Origin: Marchantia polymorpha subsp. ruderalis
Lineage: Eukaryota; Streptophyta; Marchantiopsida; Marchantiales; Marchantiaceae
DNA length: 64,000 nucleotides
Assembly: GCA_037833965.1 (NCBI GenBank)
Contig: AP031351.1
Location: 1,934,501-1,998,500 of the forward strand
Direction: 5' to 3'
A model generated the notes under the pieces. That model had not been told where the DNA came from and did no database searches. It saw only the letters and a list, made by a program, of their open reading frames with translations. Position 1 is the first letter of the stretch. Every line of letters starts with the position of its first letter. Positions 48,650-61,653 of the stretch are shown here, in pieces. A program made the translations under genes and the position numbers.

Positions 48650-51600
48650 CAATCATCTAAGAAACTGTCTGCTCACATAATTGCATCCCGTGTGGATCTT
48701 CATGTCAGAATCTTCAGAGGGATGGTATAGAAAACTAAGGGGTGACAAAACACTATCTTACAAGGAAGGAAGGGGCAATCCATTTTTGTTGTTATTGGTA
48801 AAATCCATATTAGCTAAATCACGCGAAGTGATAAACTGAGGATGCTAATGTTAATGTAAAATATTTGAACTAAATGAATTCATGTTCCATGTGCTGGAAC
48901 TCAACTAAAATATCCACTATGCACAACCCAAAACGCGCACACAAATACGTACACATAGATCTCTTTAGTTTATGTTTATTGGATAGATCCTTATCGTGTT
49001 ACCAATTATTATTCATAAGAGAAGGTACCCCTTTTTCATTGTGTTTCTCTTGGATTTATTTACGATACTATATACTAATTTACTTGCAGATATATATGGA
49101 GTCTTCCGGTACTTTTGGTTACTTTATCAAGTACTCTCCTAGTATTTGGGCTTCTAGGTGACATGATCATGCTCAGCCACTCGGATCTGAAGAAAAAGAA
49201 CACGAAGTAACTTTGTTAGTACCATTTCACGTGATAAGTCACCAGCACCGCCTGCAAAAATTCGAAAAACAGAGCCGATAATATACCTGGCGGAGATGAA
49301 TCCAGGTCTTGCTTCCAGTTCAATACTCGCACATAGATCGATTTATCCTTATCTCTCGGTGGATAATGATGTCTAGTTCCAAACCTTATGGTTGCTCTGT
49401 TCTTTGGACCTTAGCAAACCGAAACCGAATTCCCAATCTCATGCCCATCCACAGCAGTACACCCGTTTCCCCCAAGGCTACCAGAATACAAATGATTATG
49501 CCGATCGAAATAAGAAATCTGGGCACAATGCCTATTTTTTTTGGGGATGTGATATACGTACCTTTATAGTCCTACTTGATTCTCTTCGACAAAGAAACAG
49601 TATGTCAGCAAAATCGCCATCCAATGAACCACCTTTTAATGAAGACCGTATCCCTTAATATAGCCATTACGACGTTTGAAAGTGTTTGCAGATCATGAGA
49701 GTGGACCTGAGGGAGGGACGAAGTGTTCGATTTGTAGATAACAGTGCCTTTTTAAATGTCCGAGGAACTGAAGAACTCCATGTGCTCGCTCCTGGAAGGT
49801 ACAGATCCAAAGTCTTTGGAGCACTTCAACTGAGTCCGTGCAGGAAGAATTGTGCCAGAGTTATTTATTACACTTTTTCGAGCTCCCATGTCCGGGAACG
49901 CTTGGGCACGAAGTCACCGTACGTGTCAACGAGAGCTAATTTTTGCTAAGATGAGCAACACGCAGTAGGTGCAAATCCTGTCCCTCGCTGCTTGCAAATT
50001 ACAACTGAGGTTTCAACCATGGCTCAATATTCGCGCAAATGAGTCTAGGAATCTCGACTGTGACAATCTCTCGAGCTCACGGTTTGCTGCTCCGGAGCAT
50101 TTGTGTTATGCCGATGAAATTAGAGGAATCGAGTCTGATTTTATTGCGAGGTTTCCTGCATGCATCGAACCTCACCCGCCTCCTACGTCGCAGGGGCGAT
50201 AGGAAGGATTCTAGTCATCGATCCTTCGAGACCATCCGCGGCTTAAGCTTATTATGCCTATGGCAGCTCTTGAGAATGCTCTGGGCTCCAAGGGGCGCTG
50301 TTCGTGAGACTCGTGACGAGGCCCAACAGGATTTGTGTCCGGATTGCATAATGGTATTTTATCTCATATGATGAATGGCACGCACGCATGCAAGGGCTAC
50401 CATGTCGAACGCGCTATGGACACTCGTTAGATTGCTCTTGGCTTTTGCTGCAGATTCCTCCTTTTACGGTATGCAGTCGTGAGCTCAACCTTATCCAACC
50501 GCCTTCATCGTGCTCTCGAATATACCCTCCAACAACACCAGAGCAAAGCGTGTATTTACTGCTGGCCCACGAGACGAGAAAAGCCTTAAGATTAATATTT
50601 TGGACTCTGCAAGGACGGCAGCAGATGAGTATACAGTCTAATCACGAAATATTCCAAAGACAAGAAGCGACGAGAGGTCAAAGGGAGTCATCCAAATATT
50701 GACTAACGACCGGATTAGCTCCGAAACCAAAGCGTTAGATACGAGCACGTATTGTGGGATCGAGCCAATTGCTGCAAGGAAGTAAGCAAGGACACGGGAT
50801 TGGCAAAGCCTCCCACCGTGGCATTCGAGGAGTCAGAGGACGGACGACCCACAAGCGACCGACCGGGAGTATCCGAGGCCAGCAGCTCTTGATAATACTA
50901 CTGGCACAGAAAGGTTACGATCATCAGGATTCAGGAACACCTTCAGGTTTGGCTGAGATCCTCGCCCTCGAGAGCCTAATAGGCCCGAGGGCTTTAGGCC
51001 TCTCGATGTTGGCTAGAGAGAGACTCCTCTTCCTCCTGTTCCCCTCTGGCGAAACTTCAACAAAGCGTCCTGGAGAAGGTGGAGCCTACGGCCAGAAGTG
51101 ATTCGGGAGAGAAAGCAAAGCAAAAAGAGGCTTTCAGAATCGACGAACTGACGAGATGCTCGGGATCGAACCAACCACATCGTTGCTGGAGTGACAGGTT
51201 CTTGCAGCTCGGAGCAGATCCGACCTCCACAAGTGGCAAGTGACATCTGGAGGAGTTGTAGAAGCCCACTCACAGCAGTCATCCTACTTACTAGAAGTGA
51301 AATCATGGCCTCCTCAGGTCTTCGACATGAAAATCTGCTCAGCACCCCAGCAGAGCTAGCTCCGAGTCCGAATTCCATCATGATTCCCAATCTGGACACA
51401 AACTCTAGCTTACAAGTTGTCTCTCATAATCTCATGAGGACAGAGGAAGACTTCCTTTCCGGACCTGAGCGATGTAGAAACAGAGATGCCCTGTCCTGTG
51501 ATCAGAAGCAGAGATGGTGGACTAGAGGCTAAAGCTATCTATATTCACAATCGGTAGGCTTCGAAGACACAATCATGATCCCAGAGCTTTCGCTGCTCGG

Positions 51601-52635
51601 TCGCTCGTGGTCGTTCGGACAACCATGAATTGGTGCAAGATATTTTCGCAAGGTGGAATTCGTCAGATCCATGATGAACGATGGACGCATTCGAAAAGTG
51701 AGACATCGAAGCTCGTTCTTCTTCACAGACATCATTCAGCCCTCGACTGCGCTCATGCAGAAGAACCGACCGACCGCATGTCCTCGGAGCTCTCAAATTC
51801 CACCCTCGGTGCACACGGGCCGCATGTAGATCGATCGATCGAATCGAACTTTCCGTGTCCTCCTGTCGTGCTCCGTCGTAGAGGAAGGAAGGGTGTCTGC
51901 CTGACCAGCCCAGCCATTGTGCGCCTGGGCTCGAGAATTTCTGTTGGGAACATCTGAACGTCTGTCCGTCTCCCTGCGGTGGGGCACACGCCTCAGTCCC
52001 GTCCCAAGAGGGCGCAACGGACGTTCCCTTCCCTCCCCTCCCCTCCGCAGCCCGAACCTCGTCCCTCGTCCCTCGTCCCCTCTCCCTCGTCCCGCTGAGA
52101 TATTTGGCAGGATTGGGGGAGAGCCGTTGTCCGCCTCGGGCGGTGGGCCAGGCTCGGAGACGTTCCGCTCGGCCGGATCCCCCACCCCCCAGCCCTGCCC
52201 TGCCGGGCGGCCGGGGGTGGGTCTAGTCGTTAAAGAGCATGGAGTGGCAGGTCAACGGGAGGAGCATCTCGTCGTCGTCGTTGTGTGTCTCGGCCTGATG
52301 CATGTTTTTCTCGGGCCGGGTACGCGCTCACCATGGCGGCAGCAGCAGCAGCAGCGGCGGAGAGCGGACACAGGAGGCACAGGGCCCCGAGGCAATAAAG
52401 CGCATCGGGCATTTAATGCGCTCATAGACAGCGGCAGGTTCACTACGCTCGTCGTCCCTAGAGGTCGGTGGATCAAATCACAAATGCGTCCATCACTCGC
52501 TGCTTCGAAGACGAAATCGACCAGTGACATTGCACAGGCTCGGATTGCATAGCAGAGCAGAGGAGAGCATAGGACAGCAGTCGCCCTCCCTTACGAATCT
52601 CTCGTAACTTCTGTGTACTGGAGCAGCAGCAGACT

Positions 52636-52663
52636 GGAGCCCAACGCAACTGCGTTGGGCTCC
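52636..52663. repeat. 13-bp perfect inverted repeat, 2-base loop
   Basis: GGAGCCCAACGCA, two bases, then TGCGTTGGGCTCC. GC-rich and non-coding. Confidence 0.85.
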
Positions 52664-53699
52664 TGGGCTCTGGAGTGTTCGGAACAATGGACGACGCTTG
52701 CGGCGCACTCTATGACCTCGTCTGCTCGACTGTGGTAGCGCCATACCCAGACTACCTGCCTCTCTGTCTGTCTGTGTGACTGACTGACCGACCTGTGGGA
52801 CCTGGCAGGGTCTGAGTGTGGATGGTACGCTCATTCATGTCATCGTTTCTTCACTTGGCCACAGCATTGCCAAGGTCCCACATGTGGATGGATCCGCCAT
52901 GCCTCGGCTCGGCTAACCTCGGGGAGAACCTAAGCCCATTGTTTGGAGTGAAGATGCTGTCTACATTCTTGCATACATCATTAGTCAGTAGTCAGTCACC
53001 GTCGCCGACTTGCGGTTTCAAGGGCATGTGAAACCAGCAGTCAGGCAGGCGCAGAGAGAGAGAGCTGCCATATGATTCTTGCAAGCTTCTTACGAGGCAG
53101 TGATCGACTGTGTCTGAAAGAGGAAACTGAGAAGATGTTTGAATCTTTGGTTTCGAGATTATGAGGGCCGGGTGAGTAATTCGCTAGCAGGACGAAATTG
53201 TCCGCAGCAGCAGGAGGAGGGAGGGAGGGAGGGAAGGAAGAAAATCAATTAATCAATCAATGAGAGCCAAGCGCAGCGAAGAGAGCACGCTCGTCGTTGT
53301 ACACGTCCAAAAAAACACTTCTCAATTAAAATCGTCGTTCGTACATACAGCGAGAGGTCCGCAGGGGAAGTGTGGAGTTAATCTTCTCCACTGTCGCTAG
53401 CTAACGGATTTTTTTCTACTCTGTACAGAAAGTTACAATGATTTCTTGCTTCCCGTTCCATGAAATCGAATCTATCACAGGCGCATTCCTATGTATCGAT
53501 AGTCGTCGTCGTCGTCGTGCCGTCGGATGCGCCCTGCTGATGAGAGCGACCGTGAGTCAGTGAGTGCGCGAGAGTGAAGATAAGATATCGCAATGGTCGA
53601 TGTAAGACTCGCCATACTCTTGCTGCTGCTTTTATGTATAAGGAGAACCTAATCGTACACCGTAGGAAGGAATTTGGTCGATGGATCGGGTCACATCGA

Positions 53700-56195
53700 T
53701 CACGCCATGTACACGGGCAACGCGCAATGCGGCGGGGACGAGCTCTGAGCGAAGAGAAGCGGCTCCTCGCAGTATTCGCATTGCGGGTCCAGTAATTTCA
53801 CCACCTGCCCACATACACAGACACAGAACATAAGATCTCGTGTCGATCAGCGGAGCTCGGACCGGCCCTGCGATTAATGATTCCAAAAGCCTCGTGAATT
53901 CATTCATTCATCATCTCGTGGGAGGTATCCATGGAAGCCTTGTGTCTACGAGGCTGCGGGACGCGGACAAGGCAAATCATTGAGAGTGCCTGCGGTGAGA
54001 TCCGTGTCAGCGAGGGCCATTAAGGTTCGTGGAGTGGAGTGGTGGCCTCGCTCAATCAACGAGAGGCGACGGGTCAATCATGCACTGCCGACAGAACTCC
54101 GAGCCGAGCGAGTGAACTCACTCGTTCGTTCGCTCGCTCGATCGCACACCCACGTCAAAATTGACGTGGGTGCGTGGACCGAGTAATTTCATCCCCCATT
54201 ATTACGTCGCAATCTCGTCATGATGGTCTGCAGATTGTGCGTGCGCGCATGCGCAGGGCTTCTACCACATGGCATGGCATGGCGTGGACAGGAATCCCGA
54301 GATGGAGATTCCAACGAAATCCTCGAGGATGTGAAACATTCACGCGACTCTATAATGCAAATGCATCGACTCTGTTCTGTTGTTAGTGCGCCTCCTTGTT
54401 AATTGCGCCTCGATTCGCCTCGTATGCCCCAACTCCACGACACTTAGTGCATTTGCTGAGCGAGCGAGAACTTCAATCACAAGAGATCGATCGAGAAATC
54501 GAGAGAGAGAGAAAGAGAGCGCCCCTTACCCTGTCCATGGAAGGCCGCTCGTCGGGCGAGATTTCGATGCACAGGAAAGCCGTGTACATCATCCGCTTAA
54601 ATTGATGAGGGTTGATGTCCGTCAACCGCGGGTCCACCAGCTTATGCATCTCTCGCTTCCTCTGCAGCAATCTTGCCTGCATCGCCCCATCACCATCGTC
54701 AGGACGCAGGGATTCTTAGTACATGTGCCCCGCCTCGCCTCTCCTCTCCTATTCTCTCCTCTCCTCTCCAATCCTCGTATGCGATTGTGGGGCGGCAGTA
54801 TAAACGAAGGGAATCGGGACGAATGCTTACCCACTGGACGAGACTTTGCTGCGACTCCGGGTATCTCCTGTCGATGGGCTTCCTTCCGGAGATCAGCTCG
54901 AGCAGCACCACGCCGAACGAGAACACGTCCGTCTTCTCGTCGAAGTTGCCGTACATGAAACACTCGGGCGCCATGTACCTGCCGATCGATCGAGACACAC
55001 ACACACACACACACCACAGAAGCTCACAATCGATTCATTCACACAATTCCATGTTTCCACGAGGTATTCGGAGAGGGTATGAGCGGAACAATCGATCGGA
55101 ATTCGCCATTCATTCAATCGTTTGTTGGGTCAGACAGACAGACAACATACCCGAATGTGCCCGCCACGCTGGTCGTCATACTGGCATCCGCACTTCCATC
55201 CGAGCACCATCGTGCGAGCCCGAAATCCGACACCTGCGCAAGCAGCGAGAATGCACTTCGAGCTCACGCGCCCGCACTCATGGAGAAAGCAAAACTTATT
55301 GATACTAGCAAAAGTCTCGTGATCGTGAAGGTTCGGAGGGTTTGGGTCGACAGACCCTCGTAGTACCTGAGCTTCGAAATTCTCGCGCAGGAGAATGTTC
55401 TGGCTCTTGACGTCGCGGTGGATGATGGGTCGCGGTTTGAACTGGTGAAGGTAGGCCAACCCGCTGGCAGCGCCGACTGCAGCATTCTGCCTTTGCGCCC
55501 AGCTCAGAACGGAACGCGAAGAGTCGCCTGAGAAATTGCACGAGGCGAGCGACTGATGATCGTCAGTCCATGGATCAATTTGATTGATGGATGGTGGGTC
55601 TCAGAGCTCGAGATTCCATTTGCACGAGATACACATTAGATTTGCAATTCGATGGCAGATGTGCGTGCGTGTGTGCTCGGCATGAGGGTAGGGGAGGGAA
55701 AACGAACCGTAGAGATTTTGTTCGAGATTTCCTCGAGCGAGGTACTCGTACACGAGCGAGCGCCGGGTGCCCTCGGCGCAGAAGCCCACCAGAGTCACGA
55801 GGTTCGGATGATGGTGCGTGCAGATGAGCATCATGATCTCCATCATGAACTCCTTCTCTCCCACGCACGTCCTGTCCTCCAGCCGTTTCACAGCGGCCCA
55901 GCTACCATCCCGCAATCGCGCCTTGTACACGCTGCTCGCCATCCCCGTTCCCACGAGGTTCTCTGTTCCCCATTCCCCATTCCCATTGCGTAGTGAGCAA
56001 CAATCCCCCGATCCCACAATTCCCCAATCCCATCCCTCTCCGCGAGCACAAACAATCAATCTCGAACCAAATTCCTTCCCGAGCTCCGATCTCGCTCGTT
56101 CCTCGTTGATTTCGAGAAATCGGAGCTCCCCTCGACGATGGCGCACGGAGAATTCCTCGGATTGAGCAGCCACGAGGTTGGAAAATGTGAAACAT

Positions 56196-56266
<71 letters not shown>

Positions 56267-58428
56267 ACCAGGGGAGAAGTCGTCGGTCGCTTCTTGGAGC
56301 TCTTGGTAGGCGAATCTGCGAATGGAGGGCATCTGCTCCTCGAGGTCGTGCTGAAGAGAGAGGAGGCCGGACTCGGAGAGCTCGTACTTGAGCTCGGAGC
56401 AAGTGCGGGCCAGGAGAGGGGGAGAGATGGTGCGGGGGGCCACCTCGGGCTCGGCCGCAGCGTCCGCATCCTCTTCCGACACGGCTTCGAGGGGCCCGCT
56501 CTTGCAGCACTCGCTGCCGAGATGGAACTGCGGGGCGACGAGCTCGGGCTCGGGCTCGGGGGACGAGCCGTCGAGCGAGCCCGAGACCGAGACGGACGAG
56601 GACGAGGACGAGCGATCGCTGCGCAGGCACGCGGCGTCGGCCAGAAACTGATCGAGATGCGCTCGGGCCTTGTCGGGCCGCAGCTGCAGCTTGGCGAAGC
56701 GGTCCAGGACGCTGTTGGGCGAGCCATTGCTCGAGAAGCTGCTGCTGCTGGGATCGGAGCTCCTGTCGGACACCATGGAGCTGGCTCGGCTGAAGGATGC
56801 GGAAGCGGCGGCGATAGCGATGGCCGGGGGAGAGTCCGCTCCGTCTGCCGCTGCGAATTTCTCGTACAGCGAGCTGCACACGCTGCTGCTGCTGCTGCTT
56901 CTTCTGCCCGGCTCGTCGTGGAATTCCTCGTCCGACATGCGCTCCGTTCCCTGCAGCAGCTCGCTCAAAGAGCCTCTCTCCGACTCCAGCAGCACTCGCA
57001 AAGACTGCCGCATGTCCGCTGTCCAATCCAATTCCACCCACGCATCAGATTCGCACTCCATACCTACTCGACCGAAACCATGCGACCCTCGACACCCTTT
57101 CTTCATCACCCCTTCCACACCCCACCCCATCCCACCCCACCCAAAGTCCCTCCCCCGTACCTTTGGCAGTTCCCGGCCTGCACACCATCATCTTGCCTTT
57201 GCGCACGACGACGACGTTGCAGTAGGACGACAGGCTCTTCACGCACAGCCTGCCCAGCTCGGTCATGCGCCTGCACCCGTGCACCAAAACGCACATCAGA
57301 TTTCCCGTTCCTTCATGCTCGTCGTCCAATTCGACTCTCATCAAATTGGACCGAATTGAACTGAAATACACTGAGCTGAATTTTACTGGATTGGATTAGA
57401 TGGAATTGCGTTGAATCGAATTGAGGTGGGGCGGAGGGGAATTGGGTTGAATTGATTTCAGAGCATGCAGAAAGGGGCTGGGTCGGTGACTCACTTGGGC
57501 GACAAAGGCATCTGCGATTCGCACTTCCCGAGGACGACCATCGTCGCCTTCATTTGTCGAGCTTCGGTCACAATGGCCGTGCCCACATTGTCGCCCTCCA
57601 CGACTTCGACCGTCACAGTGACCTGCGGGTGAGCAATATTCCACACGGTTGCTTGTTCTGTGAGCATCAAGACTCGAAATTCTCTCAGAAGCTCACGCAT
57701 GCAAGCCACGGGCGAGAAAGGAGCAATGCATGCACGTCGGGATGGCCTGCGCGATAACCGACCTTGGCTGGCACCGTCGAGTGGAGGCGAGAAGACAAGA
57801 CCAGCGCGCTCAGAGTGTCGAGAAGCTCCTCCTTCACGGCGTCACAATGCTCCGCTGCTTCTGCAAAAGCCCATGTCAGTTCTCGACTGTAATCCTCTCT
57901 CTCTCAGTGACTCCGAAACGACACACCCCGGACACGACATGCGAATTGAGTGCAGGGCCCAGCTAATTGTGTCCCGAACGAAGGCTTGAGGATTGAGGCG
58001 CAGGGAGATTCCTGTCGAGGGACGCGCATGCTGTAGAGGAATTGCGACGAGACACGGAAGGCTTCGGAAGGCCCGACAGTGGGAGATGCTGCTGAGTCTA
58101 GAGCTATAGAATCGGGGCTCGATCTGCGAGCGAGTGTGGTGGTGGGGGCGGGGAGTGAACCTGCTGATGTTTGCGCAGCTGCCCACGGCTCCGTGACGTG
58201 CATGACGGTCAATGTGTCGCCAGTGCGAGCCGCTTCGGTGAGAGCCCAGCGGATCAGCTCTCCGCTCTGCTCTGTCATTTTCACGGCGACCAGAATGCGC
58301 TGGTGGCCCTCTTGCAAGGCCGCGACGGGGCACTTGGGCATCGACGGGCGCCGGAAGAGTCTGCTGGGACTCATCATCTCCTTGCCTCGAAACAGTCGAC
58401 TCGGAGTCGTCACCAATTCTCTCCCCAT
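53700..58428 (-). CDS. USP-domain receptor-like cytoplasmic kinase (RLCK-VI type)
   Basis: Eleven exons (58161-58428, 57763-57860, 57495-57622, 57161-57270, 56269-57018, 55708-55962, 55367-55527, 55151-55233, 54831-54978, 54530-54676, 53700-53804) join in phase to 750 residues. Residues about 43-200 form a universal stress protein-like fold ([20 protein letters not shown], then [29 protein letters not shown]). A Ser/Glu-rich linker fills 202-440. The kinase has the loop GTGMASSV (456-463), Lys477, HRD (573-575), DFG (593-595) and APE (621-623), so it looks active. There is no signal peptide or transmembrane helix, so it is cytoplasmic. RLCK-VI proteins act downstream of receptors or ROP GTPases, but the role here is unknown. 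The last exon was found by phase: it follows MDR with VVKLL and ends ALPVYMA. Confidence 0.93.
54147..54172. repeat. 12-bp perfect inverted repeat, 2-base loop, in the last RLCK intron
   Basis: CACCCACGTCAA, two A, then TTGACGTGGGTG, within the intron between exons 10 and 11 of the kinase. The arms contain an ACGT core of the kind bound by bZIP factors, but within a hairpin this may be coincidence. Confidence 0.85.
56199..56264. repeat. (AG)33 microsatellite at an RLCK splice donor
   Basis: An uninterrupted 66-bp AG run on the plus strand, CT on the transcribed strand. It starts four bases after the GTAA of the intron 5 donor of the kinase gene, so the 5' part of this 306-bp intron is a pure CT tract. 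Confidence 0.95.
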
Positions 58429-61400
58429 GTCGCTCGTCCTCCGTGAACCACCACTGCGTCAGATCGCTGCAGCAATCCGAACGCTCGCGCTCGGGTCTCG
58501 GCCGGAGCTCAGCGGGGACGCACCTCTGATGTCGAAATTGGAATCGACCAGCAGCTTCAGTAACATGATTCGCAATTACTCTACGCTTCTCCGAACCCCG
58601 CGATGATTTTCCTCTCGTCTCCAACGACCTGTGATACGAACTACCGCCACTTCCCGAAGCCTTTCCAAGCTCACGACACCCCGAGTCTACTACATTCACA
58701 ACCACGGGCATCCGCCCCCTGCAAAGAGCAATTTCTCACGGCGCGCGACTGCTCCGCTTCTTCCTCTTCTTCCTCTCGTTCGCTCCGATCTGTGTCCCCG
58801 ATGTCGATCAGGCGCACTCGCAGCAGAGCACGTGGACTCCCGAAGCCAATGTACGCTGCTTCAGCTCGCACTGCTCGTCCGAGCTCGGACAGGGAGGCAG
58901 GGAGGCAGGGAGGGAGCGAGGAAAGGTTGGCTCGTGGTGGGATTCGTTACGAGGCAGACAAGATGCACCTGCCAAAGGAGACGATGGGCGACAGTGTGGT
59001 CCAGAGCAGTGAAGTCTCAGAGTCCGAGGCCTCGTCGTTCGCTTCGCTCTATCTCTCTCAGCCCCATTCACTTTCGGGTTCGGGTACTGGTTCGATATTC
59101 TCTCCTTCTCTCTCTCTCCTTCTCTCTCGACGGACGGTTTAGAGAATCTCTAGGGCTCAGCGCTAGCGACGACGGGGGATCGACTGGGGCGGGGCAGTCA
59201 GTACTGGCGGAGTACTGGAGAGAAGGAAGACACAGTACAGTCGCTCGTCGGTACACTTCAAGTATCAACTCTCAACATCGTCGAAACGAATTTGCGTGAT
59301 TCACTGTCAGTCCACAATCCTTCCTCGAGGCCCCGAGGTGCTGTTCTCATTAACTCGCTCGCGATCGCTCTCCACCCTCTCGATCTGTCCCCGTCTGACG
59401 CACTCTGTGTCCGAACTCGGTGGCCACCTCTGCAGCTGCTGCTGAGCTGAGCTGAGCTGAGCTACTACTACTACCCTGGCCACTCTAGACGACACTACAC
59501 TTACTACTACGACACTCTCCCCCTGCCCCCGGGGGACCGGGGGGAGGGGGAAATGTGATCGGAGGCAGCCAATCAAGGACCTCTCGAAATCGAGACGTTC
59601 CCCCGCCGTTTAGCACGTGGACTGGACGGGCGGCATCCCAAGTTGCCGCACCCGTTGTTCCGGTCCCCGTCCACGTGGAGGACCTTTTCCCCGGACACCT
59701 GGGGCCTCAGAGTCTCGAGTCCACCCCTCAACCCCCCGCCCCCCCGGGGAGCGCAGTCGCGATATGCTCCGTGCCGTCGGTGTTGCGCAGGACGGCCGTC
59801 GTCGCTCGTTCGTTATCTCGTAGCCGCCGATAGGCTTTTGTCGCCAGGGCAGTTACCCTTCCGCCACACTTCCCTCCGCGATAGATAAAAAGGCAGGGAA
59901 TCCAATAAGCCCCTCTTTACTGCGGTCCGTGTGCGCGTGTCGGACCGCCGCGCATATCCTCCGGTCGCGACGTTCCTGCCTCACGGACGACGAGAGAGTG
60001 AGAGAGAGATCGAGAGCCCGAGAGACCGACCACCGTACGGCCCACCACTGCCACCTTTCTGACTCAGCTGTTACGACGACGACGACATCGCGAAGCCCTT
60101 TCGGCGCGACGCCGGCGGGGCCCGCGACGGGACGCCGACCAATGGTACGAGCCCGTGAGAATGGGGGTCGCCAACGGACACACACCGGCGAGGGTGCTGA
60201 TTCACCGGAAGTTCTGATTGCTTGGACGCTAGCGACCCCACGACAGCCGAACTCCTCCTCCACCTCCTTGTCCACCTCAGCATCGGAAGTCTTCGCTCTC
60301 TCGGGAGGTCACGGCCCGCCCTCGCCACATCGACGTCGCAGAAGTGCGCAGACGCCGCGTCGATCTCGCGTGCCAGCGGTACGCGACAGAGTCGCGGCCG
60401 GAAGCCGAAGCCCCGCCGGCCCAAGGACTCATCGGGCCCGTTCTGTAATCAAGCGGAAATTAGCACGACGGGCGACGACGGACTCCGTAACTCCGTGACC
60501 CCGTGTCGATCCCGTCCGTCCACGGTGTGCGGCGAACGGCTACATCTGCTCCGGCTCCTGCACGATCGAGTCACGTCGCCCCATCAGCTCGCTGAGTGTG
60601 ATTCCAAGTTGCCGGTTACCGGTCTCTCCTCCGAAGGCCAGAACGACTCACTGACCGACTGACTGACTGACTGACTGGACGTCCCGCTGACAGGTGCCGG
60701 CACGCGACCGGGAGAAAAGGGAGGCGAGGCCGGCCTGTACCGTACCCGGGCCGTAGACATGAGCGACCTCTGTCGAGAGCATCCGAGGACCGATCCGAGG
60801 TGGCGGCCGGTTCGTCCGTTTACCCCCTCCGATTGCTCGCTCGCATGTATCGGTCGCTGGACTCCGCGCAATGGCACGACAACTCAGCGTTGAAAGTCCC
60901 GTCCCGTGCAAGCACGAGGTCTCTCTCTCTCCCTCTCTCTCTCTCGGATGCGCCACAGCGTCGTGTGTAGGCAGACCCTGGTCTCGGCTGGATTCCTCGG
61001 GCCCTCGGTGACCACCATGGTGGGTCAGATCGCCGGCGGCGGGTCCAGACGACTTTACGATGCTGGCCTCTTCCTCCGCTTCGCCTCTCTCATTTCCTCT
61101 CGTCTCAGCTTCGATGGACTTCAATCGGCGCATTCGTGAATTTGGAATTACTTGGGGAAAATTGGGTGGATTGAAATACGTCAATCCGGTGAGATGAAGG
61201 AACCCCAAAGACAGTTCGGGTCCGTCGACTGACCCGACGTCTTTGCATCAGGTCACGGGCTCTCGTGCTCGCTCTCTCCCGAATCTCCGAGAATATGTCA
61301 ATCTTCCTTCCACTTGGCTGTAAGACGGCGGCCCTCGTTCCGATTCTGCGTGTTGTTGCTGTTGCTGTTGTTGCGTGGCTGAGAGGCCATGAGATATCGT

Positions 61401-61541
61401 TATCCCCTTCTGGAGAAATGTAAAGCATCGGTTCATTTATATCATAGACGCGCATCGACGTCACTCGCTGCACGGTTTCTTCAGCAGTCGACACAATTTC
61501 GGTCTATTATTTTCCAGAAAAACCCCCCCAGGGCGAATCGG

Positions 61542-61604
61542 ATAAATATAAGCTGGCGATCCCGTCCTTTTTGCCATACAACTCGGGGCATAGCTTATAT
61601 TTAT
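61542..61604. repeat. 13-bp inverted repeat of TATA-like arms
   Basis: ATAAATATAAGCT at 61542-61554 and its exact reverse complement at 61592-61604, with 37 bases between. Each arm resembles a TATA box, in opposite orientations. Confidence 0.7.
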
Positions 61605-61653
61605 AAATTGGCGTGAGTGACCGGGAAGTACACATCACCGAGGCTGCGAAGAC

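Larger units (their letters stand above)
45480..53699. other. Long intergenic region between EMC3 and the RLCK
   Basis: The first ~400 bp are probably EMC3 3' UTR. The region includes the second MITE copy (47915-48649) and a 28-bp palindrome (52636-52663). 48.7-51.9 kb has many short frames with no recognisable domain. 51.9-52.6 kb is GC- and CpG-rich with a (GCA)n run at about 52340-52360 and could be a promoter or 5' UTR of a gene I cannot define. Nothing else supported. Confidence 0.5.

Noticed and set aside
51161..51185. tRNA T-arm-like GGTTCGATCCCGA on the minus strand
   Set aside because: No A-box, anticodon arm or acceptor stem at the right spacing; a chance match.
54673..55302. 209-codon plus-strand frame
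   Set aside because: Lies opposite RLCK exons 8 and 9, which contain the DFG and APE kinase motifs on the minus strand.
56138..57364. 408-codon plus-strand open frame with a Glu-Arg repeat tract
   Set aside because: It is the antisense shadow of RLCK exons 4 and 5 plus the (AG)33 microsatellite; the minus strand encodes the conserved protein in phase.
59929..60662. Overlapping Arg/Ser/Pro-rich frames up to 189 codons
   Set aside because: GC-rich DNA with few stops; frames are open on both strands and none has a recognisable domain.
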